18,748 bases of DNA from Bifidobacteriaceae bacterium (lineage in GTDB: Bacteria > Actinomycetota > Actinomycetes > Actinomycetales > WQXJ01), in contig JAIRTF010000171.1 of the NCBI GenBank assembly GCA_031255075.1, forward strand, positions 1-18,748, given 5' to 3'. A model generated the notes under the pieces. That model saw only the letters and a program-made list of their open reading frames with translations, was not told the origin of the DNA and did not search any database. Below are positions 7,249 through 18,149 of the stretch, piece after piece; position 1 is the stretch's first letter, and each line of letters starts with the position of its first letter. The position numbers and the translations under genes were made by a program.

Positions 7249-9183
<1,935 letters not shown>

Positions 9184-9186
9184 GGG

Positions 9187-9486
9187 TCAGTGCCTCATCA
9201 GATTCTCGTCGTCAACGCTGACAGTGCGTCGGGTGCGGAACAGGGACACGATGATGGCCAAGCCCACCACCACTTCAGCGGCGGCCACCACCATCACGAA
9301 GAAGGCCGCCAGCTGACCGGTCAGATCACCCCACATGCGGGAGAACGTCAAGAACGCCAAGTTGGCGGCGTTCAGCATCAATTCGATCCCCATGAACACG
9401 ATGATCGCGTTGCGCCTGACCAGTACGGTGACGGCGCCAATGGTGAACAGAATCGAAGCCAGGATCAAATAGGCGCTAACGGTCAT
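9187..9486 (-). CDS. nuoK: NADH-quinone oxidoreductase subunit K
   Basis: This is a 99-residue three-helix membrane subunit (MrpC-like) of complex I. The two buried glutamates needed for proton transfer are visible: Glu35 in GIELMLNAANL and Glu71 in VAAAEVVVGLAI, matching Glu36 and Glu72 of E. coli. Length is typical for the family. The ATG at 9486 overlaps the nuoJ stop as ATGA. nuoL follows after three bases. Confidence 0.97.
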   Translation of the reverse strand: MTVSAYLILASILFTIGAVTVLVRRNAIIVFMGIELMLNAANLAFLTFSRMWGDLTGQLAAFFVMVVAAAEVVVGLAIIVSLFRTRRTVSVDDENLMRH

Positions 9487-10403
9487 GACTTCACCTCGCC
9501 TTCTCCGGCCTCAGGTTTCCGGCCTTGGGCTTCGGCCTCGGCCGCCAGTTGCTGGGGGGTTTCGGCTACGGCGGGTATGTCACCGGCCGGTGGGACGGCA
9601 TCGGGCCGGCGGGTGGCGGGCACCTCATCCGGTAGCAAGTCTTGGGCCACGCCCTTGAGGCGGTGGACCTGTCCACGCATCCGCAGCACTGTGGGCACCG
9701 AATCTTCGATGACGTCGCCGCCGGCGTCCAAGGCGGGGATGTCCGCGGCGTTGTGACGGGCGTAGTTGCCGGGAGCCGGCGGTGGGGTCAGCCGCATGCC
9801 ATCGCGCAAGCGGATGGCGGCGATCTCCCCTTGGGTGATCCGTTTGGTCAAGCGCACCCGGTGGGTCATGATGACCGCGCCAAGCGCCGCGATGATCAGC
9901 AGGCAGCCGGTGATCTCCAGCGTGAAGGCGTAGTTGGAGAACAGGATTTCAGCCAAGGCCGAAGGGTTGGACACTTCTGGATCCTGGGGGATTCCCTGAA
10001 CTGGCGGCATGGTCGATTTGAGGACCGCACCACCCAAGCAGGCCAGCAGCCCCAAGCCGAACAGCACGCCTAGTGGCCGTTGGCCGCGGATTGTTTCGAT
10101 GAACGAATCGGAAATGTCCACGCCGACCAGCATCAGCACAAACACGAACAGCATCATGATGGCGCCGGTGTAGACAACCAGTTGCGCTACACCCAGGAAC
10201 GGGGCTTGCAGTGCAAAGTACAAGAAGCACAACCCGACCATGACCAGCACAATCGCACAGGCGGTGACGACCGCCCGCTTGGAGAACAGCAGGGCGAACG
10301 CCGCCAGCACCACAATGGCGCCAACTGTCCAGAACAGAATCTGTTCTGGCACCGACATCACCAGGCTCGGGTCGGTGGCGGCCAGAGTAGTCATCGCGCT
10401 CAC
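9483..10403 (-). CDS. nuoJ: NADH-quinone oxidoreductase subunit J with long hydrophilic tail
   Basis: This is a 306-residue membrane subunit of complex I. The N-terminal part, to about residue 180, holds five membrane helices, including the conserved VVYTGAIMMLFVFVLMLVG, whose tyrosine and following glycine belong to the helix that changes shape during turnover. The remaining 120 or so residues are hydrophilic and rich in Pro, Ala and Glu, ending in KPEAGEGEVKS; E. coli NuoJ is much shorter. Such tails occur in other Actinobacteria and their role is unknown. The start is taken as GTG at 10403 because it overlaps the nuoI stop as GTGA, like neighbouring junctions. ATG at 10394 (GAGGTG upstream) is an equally readable alternative that would remove three residues. 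Confidence 0.94.
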   Translation of the reverse strand: MSAMTTLAATDPSLVMSVPEQILFWTVGAIVVLAAFALLFSKRAVVTACAIVLVMVGLCFLYFALQAPFLGVAQLVVYTGAIMMLFVFVLMLVGVDISDSFIETIRGQRPLGVLFGLGLLACLGGAVLKSTMPPVQGIPQDPEVSNPSALAEILFSNYAFTLEITGCLLIIAALGAVIMTHRVRLTKRITQGEIAAIRLRDGMRLTPPPAPGNYARHNAADIPALDAGGDVIEDSVPTVLRMRGQVHRLKGVAQDLLPDEVPATRRPDAVPPAGDIPAVAETPQQLAAEAEAQGRKPEAGEGEVKS

Positions 10404-11047
10404 CTCACAGCTCCTCTCTCGGCTCCGCTCAGCGAAGGATCTTCAGGCCGGTTGGTCCGCACCCATTCGACCTGTTCAGGGCTGGGGCCCTGGACCTGTC
10501 CGGAGTAGTAGTCGGCGGTGGTGGCGTCCTGACGCATCGGATGCGGCGCCGCCAGCATGCCTTGTTCCATGGGGGCCAGCAGTTGATCTTTGGTGTAGAT
10601 CATCTGTTCCCGGTTGGGCGCCGCCAACTCGTAGTTGGTGGTCATGGTCAGCGCCCGGGTGGGGCAAGCCTCAATACACATGCCACAGAAGACGCACCGC
10701 AGGTAGTTGATTTGGTAGACCCGCCCGTACCTTTCACCAGCCGAATACTGGGCGTCTGGGGTGTTGGCGCCGGCTTCGACAAAGATGGCGTCCGCCGGGC
10801 AGGCCCAGGCGCACAGTTCGCAGCCAACGCATTTCTCCAACCCATCCGGGTAGCGGTTGAGTTGATGACGTCCGTGGTAGCGAGGGAACGGCGGCGGGAA
10901 CTTGCCGCGGAACGGGTACTGCTCGGTGACCGGCTTTTCGAAGAAGGTCCGCAAGGTGACGCCGAAGCCCGCCCAAGGGGCCAACCCAACGCCAATGAAG
11001 CCCTTCTCTTTGCGGTCCGCGACCAGCGGCTTTTGTTTCTTGCTCAC
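10400..11047 (-). CDS. nuoI: NADH-quinone oxidoreductase subunit I (two 4Fe-4S clusters)
   Basis: This is a 215-residue ferredoxin-like subunit that carries clusters N6a and N6b, linking NuoG to the terminal cluster in NuoB. Two complete motifs are present: Cys73, 76, 79 and 83 in CVGCELCAWACP, and Cys118, 121, 124 and 128 in CVFCGMCIEACP. The insert between them, around NTPDAQYSAGERYG, is typical of the family. The C-terminal 75 residues, with NREQMIYTKDQLLAP, extend beyond E. coli NuoI but resemble the tail in other Actinobacteria. The GTG start at 11047 overlaps the nuoH stop and has GAGGAGG upstream. The subunit sits at the junction of the peripheral and membrane arms. Confidence 0.97.
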   Translation of the reverse strand: MSKKQKPLVADRKEKGFIGVGLAPWAGFGVTLRTFFEKPVTEQYPFRGKFPPPFPRYHGRHQLNRYPDGLEKCVGCELCAWACPADAIFVEAGANTPDAQYSAGERYGRVYQINYLRCVFCGMCIEACPTRALTMTTNYELAAPNREQMIYTKDQLLAPMEQGMLAAPHPMRQDATTADYYSGQVQGPSPEQVEWVRTNRPEDPSLSGAERGAVR

Positions 11048-12396
11048 GCTTCCTCCTCGCTTGCGGTCACAACCGGCAAGGTGACGGTGTCAGCTGGCAC
11101 CGTGATGGCCTCCCCGGCGGACCGAGGTGACGGCGGCAACACTTGACCAGGCAGTGGCGGCACTGGGAAACCGTCCGCGAACGGGTCAATCACCACGTCC
11201 TCAGCGGGCGTGGCGTCTTCCTTGGGTTCCTTGATGGGCCAGTACCAAATGATCAAGAACACCACCAGCACCCAGGACAGCAGCGGGACGGCCCAGCTGT
11301 TGAAGTGGTAGTCGGTGAATTCGTCGATGGCGCGGATGGCGGTCAGGATCACGATCCAAGCCAGCGCCAGTGGCAGTAGGCCCTTCCAACCGAGTCGCAT
11401 GAACTGGTCGTAGCGGAGCCTGACCACGGTGCCGCGGACCCAGACGAAGACGAACATCAGCAACCAGGTCTTGGCCAAGAACCACAAGATTGTCCAGTAG
11501 CCGGTGTTGAGGGCGCCGTCCCACAGGGTGGAAAGTGGCCACGGTGCGCGCCAACCGCCCAGGAACAAGGTGGTGCAGACGGCGGAGACGTTCAGCATGT
11601 TGATGTATTCCGCCAGGAAGAACCAGGCGAACTTCATTGACGAGTATTCCGTCATGTAACCGGCCACCAGTTCGCCTTCGGCTTCTGGCAAGTCGAAGGG
11701 CAGACGGTTGGTCTCACCGATCATCGAGATGATGTACAAGAAGAAGCTGGGTGCCAGCATGACGCAGTACCACAGCTTCTCTTGGGAGGACACAATGCCT
11801 GAGGTAGACATGGTGCCGGACATGATGAAGACCGTCACCAGGCTCATGCCCATGGCCAGTTCGTAGGAAATGATCTGAGCCGTGGAGCGGACCGAACCGA
11901 GCAGCGAGTAGGTGGCCCGTGAGGCCCAGCCGCCCAGCACAATGCCGTACACGCCGACGGCGGTAACGGCCAGGATGTACAGCACCGCTACCGGGAAGTC
12001 TGTCAGCTGCAGTGGGGTGGAGATGTCGGTGAAGGGGATCTTGACTTGCCCGCCCACCGGAATCACCGCGAAGACCATCAGGGAGGCGGCCACGGAGATA
12101 CCAGGCGCCACGATGTAGACCAGCTTGTCCGCCCGGCGGACGTTGATGTCTTCTTTCAGCAGCAGCTTCATGGCGTCATAGACCAACTGGAACAGGCCCA
12201 TGGGTCCGCGCACGTTGGGGCCGATTCGCTGCTGCAGCCGGGCGATGACCTTGCGTTCAAACCAGATCGCGATGATCACCGAGACCAGCGCGCAGATCAG
12301 GATCAGCACCGCTTTGCCAATCACGATCCAAACGTTGTCTTGGCTGAAATCAGCTTGCGGCGGGTTTGTGGCCGCCGCCAGAACAATGCCGTTCAC
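11044..12396 (-). CDS. nuoH: NADH-quinone oxidoreductase subunit H
   Basis: This is a 450-residue membrane subunit that forms, with NuoB and NuoD, the quinone-binding cavity. It has about eight helices. Conserved loop motifs are present: ERKVIARLQQRIGPNVRGP (about residues 47-65), LLKEDINVRRADK, DLPEAEGELVAGYMTEYSS and RGTVVRLRYDQFMRLGWK, containing the acidic residues of the entry path for protons. After the last helix (FLIIWYWPIKEP) comes a tail of about 60 residues rich in Pro, Ala, Val and acidic residues, ending in TASEEEA; it is longer than in E. coli. The GTG start at 12396 overlaps the nuoG stop, with a strong AAAGGAGG seven bases upstream, so this gene can also initiate well on its own. 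Confidence 0.97.
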   Translation of the reverse strand: MNGIVLAAATNPPQADFSQDNVWIVIGKAVLILICALVSVIIAIWFERKVIARLQQRIGPNVRGPMGLFQLVYDAMKLLLKEDINVRRADKLVYIVAPGISVAASLMVFAVIPVGGQVKIPFTDISTPLQLTDFPVAVLYILAVTAVGVYGIVLGGWASRATYSLLGSVRSTAQIISYELAMGMSLVTVFIMSGTMSTSGIVSSQEKLWYCVMLAPSFFLYIISMIGETNRLPFDLPEAEGELVAGYMTEYSSMKFAWFFLAEYINMLNVSAVCTTLFLGGWRAPWPLSTLWDGALNTGYWTILWFLAKTWLLMFVFVWVRGTVVRLRYDQFMRLGWKGLLPLALAWIVILTAIRAIDEFTDYHFNSWAVPLLSWVLVVFLIIWYWPIKEPKEDATPAEDVVIDPFADGFPVPPLPGQVLPPSPRSAGEAITVPADTVTLPVVTASEEEA

Positions 12397-14810
12397 TGCC
12401 CAACCTCCTTTAGAGCGGCCAGTTGCACCACGGCGCCGCTGGTTACACCCAACGTTTCGAGGACCCAGCTACCTGGCGACTTGGCAGGCAGGTGGATCAA
12501 GTTGGCGGCGGCCGTCGCTTCAACTTTGCACGGCAAAACAATTTGCCCTCGTTTGGTACTGACTGCCACCGGGTCGGAGTCTTTGACGCCCAGCTCGCGT
12601 GCCAGTTCGCTTGACATCCGTACCAACGGTGCCGGGGCCGATGCCGCCAGATACGGTTCGTAGTCCAGCCCGGCCGCGCAGTCCACCTGCATCCGCCAAG
12701 TGGACAAAATCGCCTCGCCGGCGCCAGTTGGGCGCACCGGGGGCGGAGCTACCGCCGGGGCTGGGGCGCGTTCGGCGCCTGGTTTCAGTTCGGCCAGCGC
12801 CTGGTGGACTGCCGCGACCGATCCGATCGGCTGCGGTTTACCCAGAGCCTCAGCCAGACGGGCCAACACTTTGGCATCGCTGACCGCGGTGGACACCAAC
12901 ACCTGCGGGAACGGCCGGACCCGGCCTTCCCAGTTGATGAAGGTGCCGGCCTTCTCCTGAGGCGGTGCCACCGGCAGGATCACATCGGCGAAGCTTTCGA
13001 CAGCTCCCCGGCGGACGCCCAAGGCCACCACTTTGGCTTTGGCGAAAGCCTCGCGGGCCAGGTGCGGATCGGGCAGATCAGACACTTCCAAACCGCCAAA
13101 CAAGATGGTGTCGATCTCACCGGCGGCGGCCGCAGCCACCGAACCGGCCAAGTCAAGGCCCATCGGCAATCCGTCCTGGGCGGCCCGGCCACCCAAGCGC
13201 AAACCTGGCAGCAGCCCGGCTTCCAAGGCGGCGCGCTCACCGGCGCGCCGTGGCATCCAGACCAGTTTGGCGTCCAGCGCCGCAGCGGCCTTCAGCGCGT
13301 TCGAGAAAGCTCCCGGTGAACTGGCCAGGCGTTCGCCCACCACAATCACACTGCCGGCCAACTCTGGTTTGCCGGCCTTGCCAAGAGCCGCCAACTCGGA
13401 CAGCCACTGGCCTTCTTGGCCAGGCAGGCAGCGAATCAGCTTGCCGCCCAACCGTTGGACGCCGCGGGAGGCGAACGGCGCCAAGGCGTACACCTTGGTG
13501 CCGGCTTCCCGCAGCCGCAAGTAAAGGATGCCGCCTTCTTCTTCCGGTTCGAAGCCGGCCAGCACCACGGACGGGGCGGCGATCAGTTCTTCCAAACTGA
13601 CCCCGGCGCCGGACCCGGCCACATGGTGGGCCAGGAACTGCGCCTCTTCGGCGGAGGAGACGCGGGCCCGGAAGTCCACGTTGTCTGTGCCCAACACCCG
13701 GCGGGCAAAAACACCATAGGCGTAGGCGTCTTCCAAGGTCAGGCGGCCACCTGGCAGCACCGCGGTGGTCTTGGCCTGGCCCAGAATCTCAGCAGCGGCG
13801 GCAATCGCCACCGGCCAGGACACCTCAACCAGTTCGCCATCGCGGCGAACCAGCGGCTTGTCCAGCCGGTCCGGCGCAGTCTGCCAGCGGAAACCGAACC
13901 GGTCTTTGTCAGAGATCCACTCTTGGTTGAGTGTCGGATCATCGCCGGCCTGGCGCCGCAGCACCACACCCCGGCGGTAGTCGATTCGGATAGCCGAACA
14001 GTTCGCGTCGTGTTCAGCCACACTGGCGGTCGAAACCAAATCAAAGGGCCGCGCCCGGAACCGATAGGCCGCTGAGGTCAGCGCCCCGACCGGGCAAATC
14101 TGCACAATGTTGCCGGCGAAGTAGCCGGCGAACGGTTCACCGCAAACCGCCGGTACGTCACCGGTCGACTCATCGGCGGCCTCACCGGCCACTGGTGCGA
14201 CACCCAGCACATCGGCATCGAACGTGCCGATCTGTTGGTTGGCGCCACGCATCTGCAGGGCGATGAACGGGTCACCGGGAATCTGCAAAGCAAACCGGGT
14301 GCAACGCTGGCACAGCACACAACGCTCCCGGTCCAGCAGAATCTGCGGGGTCAAGGACAGCGGCTTGGGGAAGGTGTTCTTCTTGTCCACGAACCGGCTG
14401 ACCGGCCGCCCGGTGGACATCGCCTGGTTCTGAAGCGGGCATTCGCCGCCCTTGTCGCAGACCGGGCAATCCAACGGGTGGTTGATCAACACCAACTCCG
14501 CCACCTGCTCTTGAGCTTCCTTGGCGGCGGCCGAGGTCATCTGGGTGCCGACCACCATGCCGGGTGTGACCTCAATGGCGCAGGCCGGCTGCGGCTTGGG
14601 GAAGGGACGCAGTTTGCCCTCCGGGCCGAACGGCGAAGCCACGTCCACCAGACACTGGCGGCAGGCCGCCACCGGCTTGAGCAGCGGATGGTCACAGAAC
14701 CGGGGGATCATGATCCCGGCTTGTTCAGCCGCACGGATGATCAACGTGCCCTTCGGAACGTCAATCTCGATCCCATCAATGGTGCAGGTCACCATGGTTT
14801 CAGCGCTCAC
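12393..14810 (-). CDS. nuoG: NADH-quinone oxidoreductase subunit G, lacking cluster N7 ligands
   Basis: This is an 805-residue iron-sulfur subunit that wires NuoF to NuoI. N-terminal 2Fe-2S ligands are Cys39, 50, 53 and 77. His111, Cys115, 118 and 124 (HPLDCPVCDKGGEC) bind N5. Cys164, 167, 170 and 239 (CVLCQRC and QICPVG) bind N4. A molybdopterin-oxidoreductase-like domain follows, which in complex I has no known catalysis. The off-path N7 site found in E. coli and many Actinobacteria (CxxCxxxC plus a distant Cys) is degraded: residues 263-271 read SVAEHDANC, and the last ligand position is Ser300 in WISDKDRFGF. Three of four cysteines are thus missing. A Pro/Ala-rich linker lies near residues 672-690. 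The GTG start at 14810 overlaps the nuoF stop; its Shine-Dalgarno is weak, so coupling matters. Confidence 0.95.
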   Translation of the reverse strand: MSAETMVTCTIDGIEIDVPKGTLIIRAAEQAGIMIPRFCDHPLLKPVAACRQCLVDVASPFGPEGKLRPFPKPQPACAIEVTPGMVVGTQMTSAAAKEAQEQVAELVLINHPLDCPVCDKGGECPLQNQAMSTGRPVSRFVDKKNTFPKPLSLTPQILLDRERCVLCQRCTRFALQIPGDPFIALQMRGANQQIGTFDADVLGVAPVAGEAADESTGDVPAVCGEPFAGYFAGNIVQICPVGALTSAAYRFRARPFDLVSTASVAEHDANCSAIRIDYRRGVVLRRQAGDDPTLNQEWISDKDRFGFRWQTAPDRLDKPLVRRDGELVEVSWPVAIAAAAEILGQAKTTAVLPGGRLTLEDAYAYGVFARRVLGTDNVDFRARVSSAEEAQFLAHHVAGSGAGVSLEELIAAPSVVLAGFEPEEEGGILYLRLREAGTKVYALAPFASRGVQRLGGKLIRCLPGQEGQWLSELAALGKAGKPELAGSVIVVGERLASSPGAFSNALKAAAALDAKLVWMPRRAGERAALEAGLLPGLRLGGRAAQDGLPMGLDLAGSVAAAAAGEIDTILFGGLEVSDLPDPHLAREAFAKAKVVALGVRRGAVESFADVILPVAPPQEKAGTFINWEGRVRPFPQVLVSTAVSDAKVLARLAEALGKPQPIGSVAAVHQALAELKPGAERAPAPAVAPPPVRPTGAGEAILSTWRMQVDCAAGLDYEPYLAASAPAPLVRMSSELARELGVKDSDPVAVSTKRGQIVLPCKVEATAAANLIHLPAKSPGSWVLETLGVTSGAVVQLAALKEVGQ

Positions 14811-16108
14811 AATGTCACCGCCTCGAACAAGTAGGAAGCGGCATGGTCAAACGGGCAGGCGCCCAGTTCGATGTGCCTGGCATATTCCTCCGGGAAGAAC
14901 TTCAACGAAGACGTCAGGGCCGATGGCGCGCCATCTCCCAACGGGCAAAAGGCCCGGCCGACAATCGACTTGGGAATGTCCTGGAGGATCTGCATGTCCT
15001 CAGGGCGGCCACCGCCGGCCTCGATGCGCCTCAGCACCGACCGCAACCAGAAGGTCCCCTCACGGCACGGTGTGCACTTGCCGCAGGACTCGTGAGCGTA
15101 GAAGTCCATCCAGCGGCTGACCGCCCGGACCACGCAGACCGTCTCATCGAAGCACTGCAAAGCCCTGGTCCCAAGCATGGAACCCGCGGCTGCGACCGAA
15201 TCGTAATCCAGCGGCACATCGAGTTGTTCCGGGGTGAACATCGGCGTGGAAGACCCGCCCGGCATCCAGAACTTCAGCTGGTGGCCTTGGCGAACCCCGC
15301 CGGCCAACTCGAGCAACTCCCGCATAGTGATGCCCAGCGGCGCCTCATATTGGCCGGGCCGTTCGACATGGCCGGACAGTGAGTAGATGGCCACACCGGT
15401 GGATTTCTCGGTACCGATGGACTTCCACCAATCAGCGCCGTTCTTGACAATCCACGGCACTGAGGCGATCGATTCGACGTTGTTGACCACTGTGGGCCTG
15501 GCATACAGGCCGGCCACCGCCGGGAACGGCGGCTTCAACCGGGGCTGACCGCGGCGGCCCTCCAGTGAGTCCAGCAGGGCTGTTTCTTCACCGCAGATGT
15601 AGGCGCCGGCGCCGGTATGGACGGTAACTTCCAGATCGAAGCCGCTGCCCTTGATGTTGTTGCCCAACAGGCCGGCTTGCTTGGCTTCACGAACCGCGTT
15701 CAGCAGCCGGCGGTAAACATGGACCACCTCGCCACGCAGATAGATGAAGGCATGATGGCAGCCAATCGCAAAGGAGGTGATGATGACACCCTCCAGCAGC
15801 GAGTGCGGGTCTGCCATCATCAACGGGATGTCCTTGCAGGTGCCCGGCTCTGATTCGTCGGCGTTGACCACCAGGTAGCGGGGGCCGCCATCTGGTGGCG
15901 GCAAGAACGACCATTTGACGCCGGTTGGGAAGCCGGCGCCACCACGGCCCCGCAGACCGGAATCCTTGACCGTGTCAATAATGGCCGCGGGCTCCATCTT
16001 CAAAGCCGCCGCCAAAGCCTCATAACCGCCGGTCGCTTCATAGGCCTTGAGTGTCCAAGACTCCGGGTTGCCCCACCGCGAAGTCAGTAACGGCATCAAC
16101 GCTGTCAC
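14807..16108 (-). CDS. nuoF: NADH-quinone oxidoreductase subunit F (NADH/FMN-binding)
   Basis: This is a 433-residue catalytic subunit where NADH is oxidised by FMN. GRGGAGFPTGVKWSFLPP (about 54-71) and YLVVNADESEPGTCKD (78-93) form the NADH and FMN sites. GAYICGEETALL (168-179) is the characteristic flavin loop. Cluster N3 is bound by Cys342, 345 and 348 in ESCGKCTPCREGT and by Cys388 in AFCPLGDGA. All expected residues are intact, so the complex should use NADH rather than a ferredoxin-only route. The GTG start at 16108 overlaps the nuoE stop, with AAGGAGG at 16122-16116. ATG four codons further in is possible but farther from that site. Confidence 0.97.
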   Translation of the reverse strand: MTALMPLLTSRWGNPESWTLKAYEATGGYEALAAALKMEPAAIIDTVKDSGLRGRGGAGFPTGVKWSFLPPPDGGPRYLVVNADESEPGTCKDIPLMMADPHSLLEGVIITSFAIGCHHAFIYLRGEVVHVYRRLLNAVREAKQAGLLGNNIKGSGFDLEVTVHTGAGAYICGEETALLDSLEGRRGQPRLKPPFPAVAGLYARPTVVNNVESIASVPWIVKNGADWWKSIGTEKSTGVAIYSLSGHVERPGQYEAPLGITMRELLELAGGVRQGHQLKFWMPGGSSTPMFTPEQLDVPLDYDSVAAAGSMLGTRALQCFDETVCVVRAVSRWMDFYAHESCGKCTPCREGTFWLRSVLRRIEAGGGRPEDMQILQDIPKSIVGRAFCPLGDGAPSALTSSLKFFPEEYARHIELGACPFDHAASYLFEAVTL

Positions 16109-16815
16109 TTGTCCGCCTCCTTATCCGCCGCACCGGGTGCCGGGGCCGACCCGGCGGCATCGGCCACCACACTGGTGCCACCCTGGGCGGCCGCCAAGTC
16201 TTTGCCCACTACGGACGGCGCCCCAGCGGATGGCCCCTGATTAGCCAGGCCATCATCGAAGCCGGCCAGAGTGCGGGACACTTCCTTGAAGGTAGGCACC
16301 TGATCCGGGCCACGAGTTGGCCGGCAAGGCCGGCCGGCCCGGAGCGCCTCGACAACCTCAACGGCGCTGGTCGGCGTCTGGTTGTCGAAGAACTCCCAGT
16401 TGACCATCATGACCGGGGCGTAGTCACAGGCCGCGTTGCATTCGATCTTCTCCAGCGTGAACAGGCCATCATCTGTGGTCTGATCGTTGCCGACGCCCAG
16501 GTATTCGCTCAGCCGCTCATAGATGGCGTCGCCACCCATCAGGCCGCACAGCGAAGTGATGCATACCCCCAGGGTGTACTGGCCGTTGGGCTGCCGTTTG
16601 AACTGGCTGTAGAAGGTAGCCACCGCGCTGACCTCGGAAGCCGTCAAATCCAGCGTCTCGGCACAAAAGGCGATGGCGTCCGGTGAGACATAGCCGTCAA
16701 TCGACTGGGTCAGATGCAGCATCGGTAGCAGGGCGCTGCGCGGTGAGGGGTAGCGCGCCATGATCTGGGACGCATCGCGCTTCAACGCCCTCAAAGTTTC
16801 GGGAGCATAACTCAC
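16105..16815 (-). CDS. nuoE: NADH-quinone oxidoreductase subunit E with C-terminal extension
   Basis: This is a 236-residue thioredoxin-fold subunit carrying the 2Fe-2S cluster N1a next to the flavin of NuoF. Ligands are Cys85 and Cys90 (GVCITSLCG) and Cys126 and Cys130 (ECNAACDYAP). The helical N-terminal part precedes them. The last 65 or so residues, after RPTRGPDQVP, are low-complexity and rich in Ala, Gly, Pro and Asp, beyond the end of the fold in E. coli NuoE. The GTG start at 16815 overlaps the nuoD stop, with GGAGGAG a few bases upstream. Confidence 0.96.
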   Translation of the reverse strand: MSYAPETLRALKRDASQIMARYPSPRSALLPMLHLTQSIDGYVSPDAIAFCAETLDLTASEVSAVATFYSQFKRQPNGQYTLGVCITSLCGLMGGDAIYERLSEYLGVGNDQTTDDGLFTLEKIECNAACDYAPVMMVNWEFFDNQTPTSAVEVVEALRAGRPCRPTRGPDQVPTFKEVSRTLAGFDDGLANQGPSAGAPSVVGKDLAAAQGGTSVVADAAGSAPAPGAADKEADK

Positions 16816-18149
16816 CGGTCCACTCCTCCCATCACCGGGTCAATCGAAGCCAAAGCCACCACCACATCGGAGATGGTGCCGCCGTTGCACAACGCCGCCA
16901 TTGACTGCAAGTTGTTGTAAGAAGGTTCACGCATGTGAACGCGGTAGGGCCGGGTGCCGCCATCAGACACCACGTGGACGCCGTAGACGCCCTTGGCGTG
17001 CTCAATGGTCTGGAAAGCCTGGCCGGCCGGCACCTTGAAGCCCTCAGTCACCAGTTTGAAGTGGTGGATCAAGGACTCCATAGAACTGGCCATGATCTCT
17101 TTGACGTGTTCATGAGATTGGCCTTGGCCGTCCGGCCCGATCTCCAACTTGGCCGGCCAAGCGATGGACGGATCATCCACCATGACCGAGCCGGGCTCCA
17201 TCGCTTCCAACTTGTCGATGCATTGGGCCACGATCTTCATCGATTCGCGCATCTCATTGGACCGGACCAGGTAGCGTCCGTAGGCGTCCGCGGTGTCCGC
17301 TGTGCAGACATCGAAGTCGAATTCGTCATAGCTGCAGTAGGGCAAGTCTTTGCGCAGGTCCAACGGCAATCCGGTGGCCCGCACCATGGGTCCGGTAATG
17401 CCCAGCGCCATACAGCCGGCCAAGCTCAGCACGGCGATCCCTTGGGTGCGGGACTTCCAGATCGGGTTGGCCATGACCATGTTGTCGAAGTCATCAAGAC
17501 CGCGGACCATGGACCGGTAGACGCCCTTCAACCAGTCCAGCGCCCCTGGCGGCAGGTCCTGTGACAGGCCGCCGGGGCGGAAGTAGGCGTTGTTCATGCG
17601 CTGGCCGGTGACCATCTCAAAGAACCGCAAGACCTGTTCGCGTTCGCGGAAGGCAATGGTCATCAAAGTGGTGCCACCCAGTTCGTTGCCGGCCGATCCG
17701 ACACACACCAGGTGAGAGGAAATCCGTGCCAACTCCATCATCAGCACGCGGATGATCTGAGCCCGCTTGGGGATCTGATCGGCAATGCCGAGCAGCTTTT
17801 CCACGGCCATGGAGTAGGCGGCCTCATTCATGATCGAAGCGACGTAGTCCATGCGGGTGGCCAGGACCGAGCCTTGCGCCCAGGTCCGGTATTCCATGGT
17901 CTTCTCGATGCCGGTGTGGAGGAACCCCAAACCAACCCGGGTTTCGGTGACGGTTTCGCCGTCCATCTCCAAGATCAGGCGGCAGACGCCGTGGGTCGAG
18001 GGATGCTGGGGGCCCATGTTGACCACCACACGTTCCTCTTTGCGCCGGGCCACCTCTTGGGCAATCTCATCCCAGTCTCCGCCGGTGGCGATGAACTCCT
18101 CGGCCGCTGACAGGTCATCTGGCAGCGTGGAGCGATGCGTCGGGCTCAT
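16812..18149 (-). CDS. nuoD: NADH-quinone oxidoreductase subunit D (quinone-site subunit)
   Basis: This is a 445-residue, 49-kDa-type subunit related to NiFe-hydrogenase large subunits. It forms the quinone head-group site with NuoB. NMGPQHPSTHGVCRL (44-58) contains His53, and RMDYV contains Tyr102; these match the His38 and Tyr87 that contact quinone in the Thermus subunit. GFLHTGIEKTMEYRTW and the C-terminal SIDPVMGGVDR are also diagnostic. The frame stays open 34 codons further upstream (to 18251), but that part lies inside nuoC. I therefore start at ATG 18149, which overlaps the nuoC stop as ATGA and has AAGGAGGAG at 18164-18156. Confidence 0.96.
   Translation of the reverse strand: MSPTHRSTLPDDLSAAEEFIATGGDWDEIAQEVARRKEERVVVNMGPQHPSTHGVCRLILEMDGETVTETRVGLGFLHTGIEKTMEYRTWAQGSVLATRMDYVASIMNEAAYSMAVEKLLGIADQIPKRAQIIRVLMMELARISSHLVCVGSAGNELGGTTLMTIAFREREQVLRFFEMVTGQRMNNAYFRPGGLSQDLPPGALDWLKGVYRSMVRGLDDFDNMVMANPIWKSRTQGIAVLSLAGCMALGITGPMVRATGLPLDLRKDLPYCSYDEFDFDVCTADTADAYGRYLVRSNEMRESMKIVAQCIDKLEAMEPGSVMVDDPSIAWPAKLEIGPDGQGQSHEHVKEIMASSMESLIHHFKLVTEGFKVPAGQAFQTIEHAKGVYGVHVVSDGGTRPYRVHMREPSYNNLQSMAALCNGGTISDVVVALASIDPVMGGVDR

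Noticed and set aside
16318..16342. Run of GGCCGG repeats inside nuoE
   Set aside because: It lies in a coding region and encodes an Ala/Gly/Arg/Pro stretch; consistent with GC-rich codon use rather than a separate element.
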